From NCBI GenBank assembly GCA_029067205.1, contig JAIEEY010000080.1, positions 1 to 64,000 on the forward strand: a stretch of DNA of 64,000 bases. Reading direction: 5' to 3'. Below the pieces are notes generated by a model. It did not search any database and was not told the DNA's origin. It worked only from the letters and a program-made list of their open reading frames with translations. Made by a program: the position numbers and the translations under genes. Shown here in pieces: positions 33,243 to 42,577 of the stretch; positions within the stretch are counted from its first letter, which is position 1; every line of letters starts with the position of its first letter. The stretch is from Lachnospiraceae bacterium (GTDB lineage Bacteria > Bacillota > Clostridia > Lachnospirales > Lachnospiraceae).

Positions 33243-35762
33243 TTATTTTTTTCTCAGGTATGTCATAAACATGTTTCCGTTCTGCCGGAACATATTTGTG
33301 GCATCATTCATTCCCACTTTGTAGACAGAACCTGTCTCTGGATTCATCACCACAACATTCAACTCATTAAATCCGATCACAAGCATTGCGCTGTCATCTT
33401 CAAGGGAAACGAGAACAGGAATGTCCTGGTTGACATAGTACAATATTGCGTCTAAACTCACACCCCTCAAGTCAAGTACCATCGCAGCATTGATATTTTC
33501 CTCCAAAATCTGCCTCACCGTCTTCCCCCTGTCGAGCATTGGCTGTACATTCTTGATACTCCCGCAAAATTCCAAAATTGTCTCCAGACATACCGCCAAA
33601 TCCGAGCTGCCTTCGCTCCGCTGACTGCCCGTGATTGCCATAATCTGATTCCGTGTACTCCTGGTCGTCCGCTTCCATATATAATCGCCATTCTGATTGA
33701 CCACGGTTCCGCTGATGCTATAGGCAAGATTGATCGCCTCCGCCTCATGTGTAAAAGTACCATCAATCCCATAGCGTCCATATACGTAGTATCTGCTCAC
33801 AGGATTCTCAACATCTACGACAAGCTCCCTGGATCCCTCAAACAGTACTTGAAGTGGCTTTGTGTTTTTGGGCTTTTTGGTTTCCATCGCATTTTTGAGG
33901 ACAAGCTGGACAATCTTTTCATAGGTTTGTGTCACGACCAGTTCAGAGGAATTGTAGCCGCTCTGCTCCACCAGATTATTGACAATCTGGTCATCTGTGG
34001 TAGCGGCGTAGCTGCCATCCTCCTGCTTGACCACGCGTGTCAATGTGATCAGGTTTTCCTCGACCGACGCATCTGTGACATAGATATTCTCCCGGTCGTA
34101 AGTCTTTAAAATTTTTCCGTTTTCATCCTGAATGTAGACCATATTCATCGGAAAAGTCACAGAACCGGAAAAATCCATCTGAATATCCTCATACCGCGCC
34201 ACTCCGTAAATCAGATCCTCCTCGATAAACCCAAGCGGCAGGATCCTGCCATCACCCGATGTCTCAATTTCCTGCGTTTCCCCAGTGTTGAGATCCATCA
34301 GGATCAATTTCGTACAATCATATGCATCCGCGGAATTCTGCCACACGAGCATCTTGTTCGTGTCCGATACCTGAAAGCTTCCCTGCTGCAGATTCTGGGC
34401 AATTTCTTCACACGTCCGATCCATCAGATTGATTGCAAGAATCGAACCGTCCAGATAAATATAAAAAACGCCATTCCTGTTAATATAAGACAGCTGCTCC
34501 ATATCTGTTTTCAACGTCGCATATGCCTTATTGTATGATATGAATATGAGTTCTTCAACCGTATTGAGCATTCCGTTGTACTCACATACCTGCACACCTA
34601 TGCTCCCCTCATGCATGCCGCGGTTCATGTATCCATAAACCATAAAACGGACATTCTCCGTCTCATCCACATTCAGGATCTTGATGTCGTGATTGTCATA
34701 ATTGCTTCTGGCATCGTCTTCGTCATAAAAGCTGAAAAGATACGCCATCTTTTTGTCAGCCGCATGATAACAGAAAAGCTGGTTCTCGTTGACAAACGCC
34801 AGGTTGGAACCGCCATCGCTCTCCATCATCTGCACTGCACTGTCCCTGATGCCTAGCATGATCTTATTGCTGCCGTACACATCCGCTTCTGGGTCAAAAA
34901 TCTGGTTCATACTGCGCTCATAGTCAAGCAGATACGTTCTGTCTGGTGTATATCGTATCCGAAAAAATTCGACCACATTATACTCATCCCGCTTCTTTCC
35001 TTCAATCGTCTGCACTCTGTAACTCATGCGAATCGAGGCTGTCTGAGTCTCAATCTCACTGATGATGATCTGCGGTTCAGAGATCTGACTGACATTTAAG
35101 TCCGCCCATGTGACCTGATTCAAACTGCAGTGAATGTCTACGTGGCTGAGTATCGTATTGTCCCCCCGCGTATTTGACTCCATATACATCGCCAGGTCTT
35201 TTGCCTGTTCCTTGTCAAATGTCTTGTCGTGAAATTCCTTTACAAAGCTTAATTTCTCATTCGCATGATATTCCTCACCGTCTATAATACGCGTATAATA
35301 CCGCACGGTATCGTTTCCGACCTTGAGCATCAATATCCAATTGTACTCAACCCCTGGTTCGATCAAATCCTTTATCGTGACATTCGCCTGTATGCTGTCA
35401 CCCTTATCACTGTAATCGCTGACCTTCGTTCTCTCAACCAAACGTGTACCATCAATGCTTCTTACCTCAAAGGAGATTTCATTGATCTCATTCCCATACT
35501 TGTCCACTACAAAACTAAGTGTTCGCCCCTCCCCGAGCGGCGTGATCGTATCCCGGAAAAAACTCCCGTCCATCTCCTGTTTCAGCCCATGCAGATAATT
35601 GTATGCAATCCCGCGCGTCGTGATATGCACCAGCGGGAGGGACGCCTGCGCCATACTGGTCGTCAATTCCTCATTTCCTTTATTATAAATACCGCTGCTC
35701 ACAAAGAGAGTGATGATAAAAACCACAATGCAGGCAGCCAGTTTGCCGATAACTTTCTTCAT
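33243..35762 (-). CDS. Large exported protein with degenerate C39-like C-terminus
   Basis: About 839 residues, family not recognised. One N-terminal membrane helix or signal (about 4-24) sends the rest outside. The middle has repeated short beta stretches that could form a propeller. The last 130 residues resemble a C39-type papain-fold peptidase: a Cys in AVCLETILEFCG (C725), then PVLVSLEDDSAMLVIGFNELNVVVMNP. The family His before VIGF is Ser/Ala here and the DP Asp is Asn, so it is probably inactive and binding only. The start is the ATG at 35762 with GGAG eight bases upstream. It sits 17 bases after a methyltransferase gene. Confidence 0.75.
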   Translation of the reverse strand: MKKVIGKLAACIVVFIITLFVSSGIYNKGNEELTTSMAQASLPLVHITTRGIAYNYLHGLKQEMDGSFFRDTITPLGEGRTLSFVVDKYGNEINEISFEVRSIDGTRLVERTKVSDYSDKGDSIQANVTIKDLIEPGVEYNWILMLKVGNDTVRYYTRIIDGEEYHANEKLSFVKEFHDKTFDKEQAKDLAMYMESNTRGDNTILSHVDIHCSLNQVTWADLNVSQISEPQIIISEIETQTASIRMSYRVQTIEGKKRDEYNVVEFFRIRYTPDRTYLLDYERSMNQIFDPEADVYGSNKIMLGIRDSAVQMMESDGGSNLAFVNENQLFCYHAADKKMAYLFSFYDEDDARSNYDNHDIKILNVDETENVRFMVYGYMNRGMHEGSIGVQVCEYNGMLNTVEELIFISYNKAYATLKTDMEQLSYINRNGVFYIYLDGSILAINLMDRTCEEIAQNLQQGSFQVSDTNKMLVWQNSADAYDCTKLILMDLNTGETQEIETSGDGRILPLGFIEEDLIYGVARYEDIQMDFSGSVTFPMNMVYIQDENGKILKTYDRENIYVTDASVEENLITLTRVVKQEDGSYAATTDDQIVNNLVEQSGYNSSELVVTQTYEKIVQLVLKNAMETKKPKNTKPLQVLFEGSRELVVDVENPVSRYYVYGRYGIDGTFTHEAEAINLAYSISGTVVNQNGDYIWKRTTRSTRNQIMAITGSQRSEGSSDLAVCLETILEFCGSIKNVQPMLDRGKTVRQILEENINAAMVLDLRGVSLDAILYYVNQDIPVLVSLEDDSAMLVIGFNELNVVVMNPETGSVYKVGMNDATNMFRQNGNMFMTYLRKK

Positions 35763-35779
35763 AACAACAACTCCATCTA

Positions 35780-36961
35780 TCAATTCTCTCTCAGCAATTT
35801 CTGAAGTGTTGGGTTGACGTGCAGAAATTCCTCCATCTGAATCAACTCCTCATGCTGTTTCGCTCCCGCATGGTATTTCATGTGATTTTTCTTCACCGCC
35901 CGTATCAGTATGTTCTTGGGCGTGTGCTCCATATCGATAAATTCCAGTATCTGTGTGTCATATCCACATTCCTCGAGCAGATCTGCCCTGAGAGCATCTG
36001 TCATCAGTGCCGCCATTCGCTCCCTGATCAGCCCATATTTTAACACGGGATTCAGCGCGTCACACAATATCTGCCTGTTCAGCTCATGCTGGCAGCATGG
36101 AACGGACAAAATCACACGCGCATTCCACTTCACCGCCTTTGCAAGCGCGTGATCCGTCGCTGTGTCGCAGGCGTGCAATGTCACAACCATATCGACGTTC
36201 TCCGTATCATTTTCATACGATCCAATATCCCCTACCTGGAATTTTAACCCATCATACCCAAATTTATCCGCAAGTGCCTGACAATTCTCGATCACATCTT
36301 TTTTGAGATCCAGTCCAATGACACAAATGTCATATTGGTTCATGACTCTCAGATAATAATATAGTGCAAATGTCAGATAGGATTTCCCACAGCCAAAGTC
36401 GATGATCTGTAACGGGCGCCCCTCCCTTGGAAGCGCTGGCAGAATATCACGCACAAATTCCAGATACCTGTTGATCTGCCGGAATTTGTCATACTTTGCC
36501 TTGACGACTTTGCCTTCCGCCGTCTGTACGCCAAGCTCCACGAGAAACGGCACCGGCTTGTCCTGTGGCAGAATATACTGCTTTTGCCGGTTGTGTGATA
36601 AGTCAATCTCCTGCTCCTGTGGCGCTTTGGATTTCTCCCTGATCGTCGTCTTTCCCTTTTTGCTCACAAGGATAACCACTTTGTGACGCGCTGTCTCCAG
36701 TTCCAGCTGGCGGAAATCTGCGGTCATCGCACTGACCAGAAAATCCACGAGCGCATCAGGGCAAAGATTTTGATGGTATGCCCTGGTTCCCACAAACTGC
36801 TCCGCCTGGTATAAAAGCTCCTCCTTTTTGAGCACAGGCCGTATGCGAAGCTTCTGTATTTTTTCCCGGTCGCGGGGATTGCTCGCCGTTGCGTTTAAGA
36901 TCGTTTCTTTATTCTCTATATAATTTGTTAATAACTGCCTTAATTCATCCATAAAATTCAT
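35780..36961 (-). CDS. SAM-dependent methyltransferase (Methyltransf_32-like)
   Basis: A 393-residue cytosolic protein. After a helical N-terminal region of about 150 residues comes a Rossmann methyltransferase domain. Its motif I is IIDFGCGKSYLTFALYYYL, and it has LKKDVIENC, VDMVVTLHACDTATD and the SVPCCQHELNRQI block typical of the Methyltransf_32 family. The substrate is unknown; RNA is a common guess. No clear ribosome site precedes the ATG. It is probably cotranscribed with the large exported protein 17 bases downstream. Confidence 0.88.
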   Translation of the reverse strand: MNFMDELRQLLTNYIENKETILNATASNPRDREKIQKLRIRPVLKKEELLYQAEQFVGTRAYHQNLCPDALVDFLVSAMTADFRQLELETARHKVVILVSKKGKTTIREKSKAPQEQEIDLSHNRQKQYILPQDKPVPFLVELGVQTAEGKVVKAKYDKFRQINRYLEFVRDILPALPREGRPLQIIDFGCGKSYLTFALYYYLRVMNQYDICVIGLDLKKDVIENCQALADKFGYDGLKFQVGDIGSYENDTENVDMVVTLHACDTATDHALAKAVKWNARVILSVPCCQHELNRQILCDALNPVLKYGLIRERMAALMTDALRADLLEECGYDTQILEFIDMEHTPKNILIRAVKKNHMKYHAGAKQHEELIQMEEFLHVNPTLQKLLREN

Positions 36962-37034
36962 TGTAACATGAAATATAAGGTATTAAAAGTCTTTAAAATA
37001 TTAAAATTAAATATTAACTTCGTATAAGCCTTTG

Positions 37035-37703
37035 TCACATTGGCTCCCCAATGCCCTCTAAAATCGTTTTCAACCTGTCATAAGACGCTTCACTTGCAGC
37101 ACCATATAACATCTCAAAGTCATCATCTCCACATTCCATAACAGAAACCATATTATCACGTTCACTTTGATAAAGCGTAACTTTCATGCCGCCAATCCAG
37201 CTGGTTAATTCATATGGAAATTTCGTGAGCCTGTTCTTAATGAACTCTACTTCTTCTTTTGTCAGCCAGTAGAACTCCTCCGAACTGTATTCAAAGCCAG
37301 AAACCGCCTCATATGCAAGTGCTGCCATCAAAAACGCGCTCGTTGACGGTGCGCAGAGAATCCAATTTTCATTATCTTCCGTGCAATAAACCGGCGGATC
37401 CGGCAGACTCAGATCTTCTCTGCGGATTCCGGCATGACAGACACTCTGGTTCTCGTCCAGTAAAATCAAATATTGTGTCTGCTGCAGACATTCCCCCATG
37501 CCATAATCCTCCGGCAGTATCCAGAAATCCTGATTTACATCATGAAATGCCTCTGTCCGCCCTGCAGCCCTGTAATACTCTTCCAATATTTTCGGCAATG
37601 TACCAAATCTGTGATAGAGCAGTTCGATATCCGCATCCGTATATCCCTGCAGAACATCCACATGATAAAGCGGTTTGATCCGTTCCAAAAACTCTGTCAT
37701 CAT
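37035..37703 (-). CDS. SMI1/KNR4 (SUKH)-like protein, hypothetical
   Basis: A 222-residue acidic soluble protein. The opening ADIELLYHRFGTLPKILEEYYRAAG, then WILPEDYG, resembles the SUKH/SMI1-KNR4 fold, many of whose members are immunity proteins to toxins, though others serve other roles. No toxin gene is adjacent. AAGGAG precedes the ATG. The dispersed repeat copies B and C lie directly upstream. Assignment to the family rests on layout only. Confidence 0.65.
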   Translation of the reverse strand: MMTEFLERIKPLYHVDVLQGYTDADIELLYHRFGTLPKILEEYYRAAGRTEAFHDVNQDFWILPEDYGMGECLQQTQYLILLDENQSVCHAGIRREDLSLPDPPVYCTEDNENWILCAPSTSAFLMAALAYEAVSGFEYSSEEFYWLTKEEVEFIKNRLTKFPYELTSWIGGMKVTLYQSERDNMVSVMECGDDDFEMLYGAASEASYDRLKTILEGIGEPM

Positions 37704-37755
37704 ATTCTTATCTCTCCTTGTTTTTTATCCATCAAGTAGTGGTATGCATTTCTCT

Positions 37756-37851
37756 GGGTGCCCGTGTGTAATCGAGCAGGGGACGCTCTTCTCCCCCTGT
37801 TCGCGCGCTGGGCACCTGTCAGTTTTGCTGACATATTTCCTCGGGGTGCCC
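37756..37851. repeat. Two-hairpin dispersed repeat, copy B
   Basis: Hairpin 1: CGAGCAGGGG (37773-37782) with CCCCTGTTCG (37794-37803), one G-U pair. Hairpin 2: GGGCACC (37810-37816) with GGTGCCC (37845-37851), containing TGTCAG-TTTTG-CTGACA. It is joined directly to copy C. Confidence 0.75.
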
Positions 37852-37861
37852 CTGTGTAATT

Positions 37862-37947
37862 GAGCAGGAGACGCTCTTCTCCCCTGCTCGCCGCGCGGGG
37901 CGCAGTTATGCGTAAGCACATAATTTCCTTACCGCGCCCCTGTGCAT
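37862..37947. repeat. Two-hairpin dispersed repeat, copy C
   Basis: Hairpin 1: GAGCAGGAG (37862-37870) with CCCCTGCTC (37881-37889). Hairpin 2: GGGGCGC (37897-37903) with GCGCCCC (37934-37940), inner GTAAG/CTTAC. It shares the CACATAATTTCCTTAC block with copy A and ends at the A-run of the pgi terminator, as copy A ends at its own terminator. Confidence 0.75.
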
Positions 37948-37990
37948 AAAAAACAGCCCCACCAAACCCTGTCGGTTCCTGTGGGACTGT
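37948..37990 (-). terminator. Terminator of pgi
   Basis: Stem ACAGCCCCAC with GTGGGACTGT, one mismatch, and a minus-strand run of six T just past the pgi stop. Confidence 0.85.
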
Positions 37991-38001
37991 CTAATCAAAC
38001 T

Positions 38002-39348
38002 CTATAATCTCTTCAACAGTTCCTCTCTTGCCGCCTCATATCCAGGCTTTCCAAGCAGTGCGAACATGTTCTTCTTGTAGCTCTCCACGCCAGGCTGGTT
38101 AAACGGATTAACGCCGAGTAAATATCCGCTCAGACCACACGCAAACTCAAAGAAATAGAACAACTCGCCAAGATAGAACTCGCTGACCTCCGGCATATTG
38201 ACCATAAGGTTTGGAACCTGTCCGTCTGTATGTGCCAGCACGGTACCGTTCATTGCACTCTTATTGACAAAATCAACAGTCTTACCAGCAAGATAGTTCA
38301 ATCCGTCAAGGTCTACTGGCTCTGTGCCGATGGTGATCTCTTCCTTTGCTTTCTCGATATTGAGAACCGTCTCAAACATCACCCTTGCACCGTCCTGGAT
38401 AAACTGTCCCATGGAATGAAGGTCTGTCGTCAGGTCAACGCTTGCAGGGAACAATCCCTTCTGATCTTTGCCCTCTGACTCGCCAAAAAGCTGTTTCCAC
38501 CACTCTGATACATAGTGTGCACTCGGCTCATAGTTGCAGAGAATCTCAACGGCTTTTCCCTTTCTCAGCAAGATATTTCTGACTGCCGCATACTTCATGG
38601 CGTCATTTTCCTCGAACGGAAGCTCCAGTGCGCTCTTTCTTCCGCTTGCAGCGCCTTCCATCAGCTTGTCGATATCCGCACCGCTCACTGCGATCGGAAG
38701 CAGACCTACTGCTGTCAATACAGAGAAACGTCCTCCCACATCATCGGGAACAACAAAGGTCTCATAGCCTTCCTCTGTGGCAAGATTCTTCAAAGACCCC
38801 TTTGCTTTGTCCGTCGTCGCGTAGATTCGCCTGGCAGCGCCCTCCTTGCCGTATTTCTTCTCCATCATTTCCTTAAATACACGGAATGCAATTGCCGGCT
38901 CTGTCGTCGTGCCTGACTTGCTGATCATGTTGATGGAGAAATCCCTGTCACCAATCACATCTATCAGATGTTTTATATACGTAGAACTGATTGAATTTCC
39001 AACAAAATAAATCTCAGGTGTCTTTCTGATGCTCTTGTCCACCATGTTGTAAAAACCATGACGCAGGAACTCAATCGCTGCCCTTGCACCCAGATAAGAA
39101 CCGCCGATACCAATTACCAGCAATACCTCACTGTCGCCCTGAATCTTCTTTGCCGCCTCTTTGATCCGCGCAAATTCTTCCTTGTCATAGTCTACCGGCA
39201 GATCAATCCACCCCAGAAAGTCATTGCCTGCACCGGTCTTGTTTACAAGTACCTCCTTCGCGTCAAGCGTGAGTTTCTTCATGTACTCAACCTCATGATC
39301 ATTGATAAACTGTGCTGCCTTTGAATAATCAAACGTTACCTTGCTCAT
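38002..39348 (-). CDS. pgi: Glucose-6-phosphate isomerase
   Basis: A 448-residue cytosolic enzyme of glycolysis that interconverts glucose-6-phosphate and fructose-6-phosphate. This is the short bacterial form common in Firmicutes. Conserved blocks are [11 protein letters not shown], the phosphate loop [10 protein letters not shown], the catalytic Glu region [16 protein letters not shown] and the C-terminal [12 protein letters not shown] with the catalytic Lys. The start is the ATG at 39348, with GGAG seven bases upstream; the ATG two codons earlier is too close to that site. It is monocistronic with a clear promoter and terminator. Confidence 0.97.
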   Translation of the reverse strand: MSKVTFDYSKAAQFINDHEVEYMKKLTLDAKEVLVNKTGAGNDFLGWIDLPVDYDKEEFARIKEAAKKIQGDSEVLLVIGIGGSYLGARAAIEFLRHGFYNMVDKSIRKTPEIYFVGNSISSTYIKHLIDVIGDRDFSINMISKSGTTTEPAIAFRVFKEMMEKKYGKEGAARRIYATTDKAKGSLKNLATEEGYETFVVPDDVGGRFSVLTAVGLLPIAVSGADIDKLMEGAASGRKSALELPFEENDAMKYAAVRNILLRKGKAVEILCNYEPSAHYVSEWWKQLFGESEGKDQKGLFPASVDLTTDLHSMGQFIQDGARVMFETVLNIEKAKEEITIGTEPVDLDGLNYLAGKTVDFVNKSAMNGTVLAHTDGQVPNLMVNMPEVSEFYLGELFYFFEFACGLSGYLLGVNPFNQPGVESYKKNMFALLGKPGYEAAREELLKRL

Positions 39349-39523
39349 TTGCATTCTCCTTTACAATCATTGTCACTATGTCTTTATCCCGCCATTTCTA
39401 AGATAATTATTCCCACTCCACACAGGCTGTACGGAACAATCATCCGTGAACACAAAATCAGCCAGCTTCGACTGCTGTTTGAATCATAAACTGATTTCGT
39501 GCCTGAAATGCCCTATGAGTCCT

Positions 39524-39552
39524 ATTCTAACAAAATTTCCCAAATAAATCAA
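39524..39552 (-). promoter_or_regulatory. pgi promoter
   Basis: Minus-strand TTGATT (39547-39552), 17-base spacer, TAGAAT (39524-39529). It gives a long leader of about 170 bases in which I see no recognised riboswitch. Confidence 0.6.
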
Positions 39553-39577
39553 TTGCAACGCAAAAGTTATCTGAAAA

Positions 39578-40315
39578 TTATACCCGGTTCCCGATGATCG
39601 TGCGGAGAATCTCTTCCAGCTCATGTGCCTCTTCCTGCGAAAAGATTGGAGCCTTCTTTTCCACACTTTCTTCAACATCAAAGTCCAGCTTAGGCTCCTC
39701 CTGATGAGACTCCTCCTCCGCGGCCTTGATCTCCGACTTGCTGCGCTTCTCCGCCTTGGCATTTTTCTCCTGTGCAAGCTCCCACAAAAGCTTTTCCTTC
39801 TCCACTATGCCATGTTCGAGCCGCTGCGCCACCGTATTCTCCAGATAATCCGTAAGGTTTGTCTTTAACATTCTCCTGCGCCCCGGCATGTCCACGATGG
39901 ACATTGCGCTCAGATACAGATAAATGCCAAAAAGGCTGATAATGTAATACGGGAGCAGATCGACAAACCGATGTCCCTCAACAATACCGCTGAACACACC
40001 GAATCCCGCGACGAAAACGCCAGCCAGCATCAGCTGCCCCGATAAATGCTTCATAAAATTGATGCTCATACCCAACACACGGATACGGTTGATATACTTA
40101 TCCACAAATACAGAAATATTCGCCACACCGCCGTTGAGCTTGTAGCAGTTGATAAAACGTTCCTTACATTGCTTGAGCAGTTTGTTGTCCGTCCCTGAAA
40201 GCGTGTCCGCCTGCTGAATCATTCTTTGGTATATCACGCCGATTGCCACCTGATACAAGATACCAATCGCCATAAAGACAAGTGTCAGTAACATGGTTGT
40301 TGTTTCCTTTGTCAT
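39578..40315 (-). CDS. Membrane protein with acidic coiled tail, unknown
   Basis: About 245 residues. A first membrane helix (about 8-28) and two central helices (near 90-145) are followed by a long charged helical tail with Lys/Glu repeats (EKRSKSEIKAAEEESHQEE). It ends in a short amphipathic EEAHELEEILRTIIGNRV. I do not recognise the family. The ATG at 40315 best fits the hydrophobic start. It is a single gene; 39349-39577 downstream holds only the pgi promoter and leader. Confidence 0.7.
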   Translation of the reverse strand: MTKETTTMLLTLVFMAIGILYQVAIGVIYQRMIQQADTLSGTDNKLLKQCKERFINCYKLNGGVANISVFVDKYINRIRVLGMSINFMKHLSGQLMLAGVFVAGFGVFSGIVEGHRFVDLLPYYIISLFGIYLYLSAMSIVDMPGRRRMLKTNLTDYLENTVAQRLEHGIVEKEKLLWELAQEKNAKAEKRSKSEIKAAEEESHQEEPKLDFDVEESVEKKAPIFSQEEAHELEEILRTIIGNRV

Positions 40316-40493
40316 GATGCTATCTACCTCTTTTCGTTTCGTTAATTCATATAACGTTTCTTGTGTTTTAAGTATAATCATTTCCAGACTTTACCACAAG
40401 ACGTTTCAGGGCAGAATCGTTCGACAAATTCATACAAAATCTGTTCTATATTTCGTGAAATTGTCTTTGTTTTGCGGAAACTGACAGGTTTCA

Positions 40494-41492
40494 TCACTGA
40501 CAGTTCCTAGCCTGATATTGTGAACAACGTTGTAACAAAATTACCTTTGCCAGCGCCTTTGCATTCCCCATCTCCGTCCAGAATACATGATCCGAAGCGC
40601 CATAGAGCTCGCGGTTTGCCTCGTTATCGCCCAAAACCATCTTTTTTCCCATGGCACTGTATATATACGCTTTTCCAGGAATGGTTCTTTTTGCCTTGTC
40701 AATCCTACTGTTAAAGTGTCCCGCAAGACATAAATCCGCATTTGCGATGTACTCCGCCAGCTCTTCTTGGCCAAGCCAGTCTATATATTCTACATTATCC
40801 TGAATAGGTATTCTGTACTTTTTGGACACCGGCCCTATAACCTGAAAAAAGATATCCTTTTCATCTTTTAATAGTTCAATTGCCTCCAATACAACATCTA
40901 CTCCCTGTAATGGTAAGATGCTTCCAAAATACAATACCACAAACTTGTCAGCTAAGTCAATTCTTTTGTGCTGCGTCCGTGGATAAAATATTGTCTTATC
41001 CGCTTCCAAATAGACTGTTTTGAATTTATTCCTGTCTCCGTGAAACTCACGGATAAAATATTGCGCGTCCGCCTTCGTGTCCGTGATGATATAATCAGCC
41101 TTCTTTATCACATAATCATCAATCCAGTGGCATATTCCTGCAATTGGATTATAAACAGAAAATATCTTCCGATCGTTTACCAGTGTATCATATACAGAGA
41201 TAAAAAAGTCGATAATGAGTTCCTTATCTTTATATTTCAGAAAAAATGGTGCGGCAAGCTGCGGCGCAAATCCCAAAAAAACGACATCAAAATTCCTGCC
41301 CGAAACCATCAGCTTCCACCATACCTCAAAAATTCTCGCAATATAACTTCTTTTATCCGAATAGATTACTTTTAACCAGGCTGCGTTTTGCTTCAGAAAA
41401 TTTAACTCCTGTACATTTCGTATGTAATCAATATTCTTCGTTGTCACAAAGAGAACTCTCTTTTTCCTGATCCTATACCCTAACTGCAACAT
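40494..41492 (-). CDS. Glycosyltransferase, GT4-like
   Basis: About 332 residues with the GT-B two-domain layout: an N-terminal half with FDVVFLGFAPQ and a C-terminal nucleotide-sugar half with VVLYFGSILPLQGVDVVLEAIELL and VEYIDWLGQEELAEYIANADLCLAG. A start at 41492 has GGAG seven bases upstream and overlaps the previous gene by 13 bases, so the two are translationally coupled. The last gene of the export-operon transcript; the sugar and acceptor are unknown. Confidence 0.85.
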   Translation of the reverse strand: MLQLGYRIRKKRVLFVTTKNIDYIRNVQELNFLKQNAAWLKVIYSDKRSYIARIFEVWWKLMVSGRNFDVVFLGFAPQLAAPFFLKYKDKELIIDFFISVYDTLVNDRKIFSVYNPIAGICHWIDDYVIKKADYIITDTKADAQYFIREFHGDRNKFKTVYLEADKTIFYPRTQHKRIDLADKFVVLYFGSILPLQGVDVVLEAIELLKDEKDIFFQVIGPVSKKYRIPIQDNVEYIDWLGQEELAEYIANADLCLAGHFNSRIDKAKRTIPGKAYIYSAMGKKMVLGDNEANRELYGASDHVFWTEMGNAKALAKVILLQRCSQYQARNCQ

Positions 41493-42577
41493 TTCCCATC
41501 TCCTGAAATCTGACCTTTTAAAGATCTCAGCGTCTCCCATGCAGCATGAAGGAGATACATCCCCCACCCCGACGAAAGCCACCCTGTCAATGCCACGACT
41601 TTAAGCTTCCACTCCAGATCAGTCAGTCTGACTGTGTGAAAAGCAGTATAATATGGCTCACTCTCTATCACATGTTTTACATAGGCAGCCTTTTCCTTTA
41701 ATCTTCTCTTATTTTCCCTGTTAAAAAAACACAGGCGGCAGCAGATACTAAACGATTTTATCATCCGGCACATCATTGCCCCCTGTAGTATATCTGTATC
41801 TTCACCGTTCCACAATTCCAGCGAAAAGAGATAATTCCATACCACCTTGTCCTGCGAAACGCGGTCAGGTTTATAGGTGTTGGTGATCGAATCCGTCACG
41901 AAACGTCGGTAATGGTATGGTTTTATCTTTCTGCATGCCACTTTTCGTGCTGCTCCCAGCACTTCAAAATTAAATACCATGTCATCCAACACTTTAAGAC
42001 GTTCGCAAAACAGCAGATGGTTTGCTGTCAGGAAATCCCTGCGGTACACTTTGTCCCACGGCGCGCCCATCGGATCATTTTTTGTCTTTCTCCAAAAAGG
42101 TGCATAAAGAATACCCGCCTGCAGCCTTCTTATCCTTTCCGTGTTTGTCAAATCTTCATCTTCCGAAAAATGCACCCACTCTTTCTGCTTATGCCCCACA
42201 TTCTGATAGGCCTCCATAAAGAGCACATCGACATCAGTATGCTTCTGAACAACCTCGCATATACCACGGACTCCGCCCTTCTCCAGCCAGTCATCCGAGT
42301 CCACAAAATACAGCCATTTCCCATGCGCATTGTGAATGCCAGTATTCCTTGCCGCTGCCACCCCTGCATTTTGCTTGTGTATCACATTCACACATTGATA
42401 TTTTCGTGCAAATTCGTCTGCAATCCTTCCTGACTGATCTGTCGAACCATCATCCACCACAAGAACCTCAATCAATTCCAGCGTCTTAGCATTCCCAGTC
42501 AGTATGCTTTTCAGGCATTTTGTTATATATTTCTCAACATTGTAAACAGGAATAATGATTGATAACAGCTTATCCAT
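41480..42577 (-). CDS. Family 2 glycosyltransferase
   Basis: A 365-residue GT2 enzyme. It opens LSIIIPVYNVEKYITKCLKSI, with the nucleotide-binding VVDDGSTDQSG and the metal DxD as FVDSDDW. A basic and amphipathic C-terminus ends near the membrane. It would add a sugar to a lipid-linked or wall polysaccharide. It overlaps the upstream membrane gene by 8 bases and the next transferase by 13. Confidence 0.93.
   Translation of the reverse strand: MDKLLSIIIPVYNVEKYITKCLKSILTGNAKTLELIEVLVVDDGSTDQSGRIADEFARKYQCVNVIHKQNAGVAAARNTGIHNAHGKWLYFVDSDDWLEKGGVRGICEVVQKHTDVDVLFMEAYQNVGHKQKEWVHFSEDEDLTNTERIRRLQAGILYAPFWRKTKNDPMGAPWDKVYRRDFLTANHLLFCERLKVLDDMVFNFEVLGAARKVACRKIKPYHYRRFVTDSITNTYKPDRVSQDKVVWNYLFSLELWNGEDTDILQGAMMCRMIKSFSICCRLCFFNRENKRRLKEKAAYVKHVIESEPYYTAFHTVRLTDLEWKLKVVALTGWLSSGWGMYLLHAAWETLRSLKGQISGDGKCCS

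Noticed and set aside
37725-37921. Arg/Pro-rich ORFs of 64-73 residues near 37.8 kb
   Set aside because: They are read through the two-hairpin repeats B and C and have repeat-driven composition, not a real protein.
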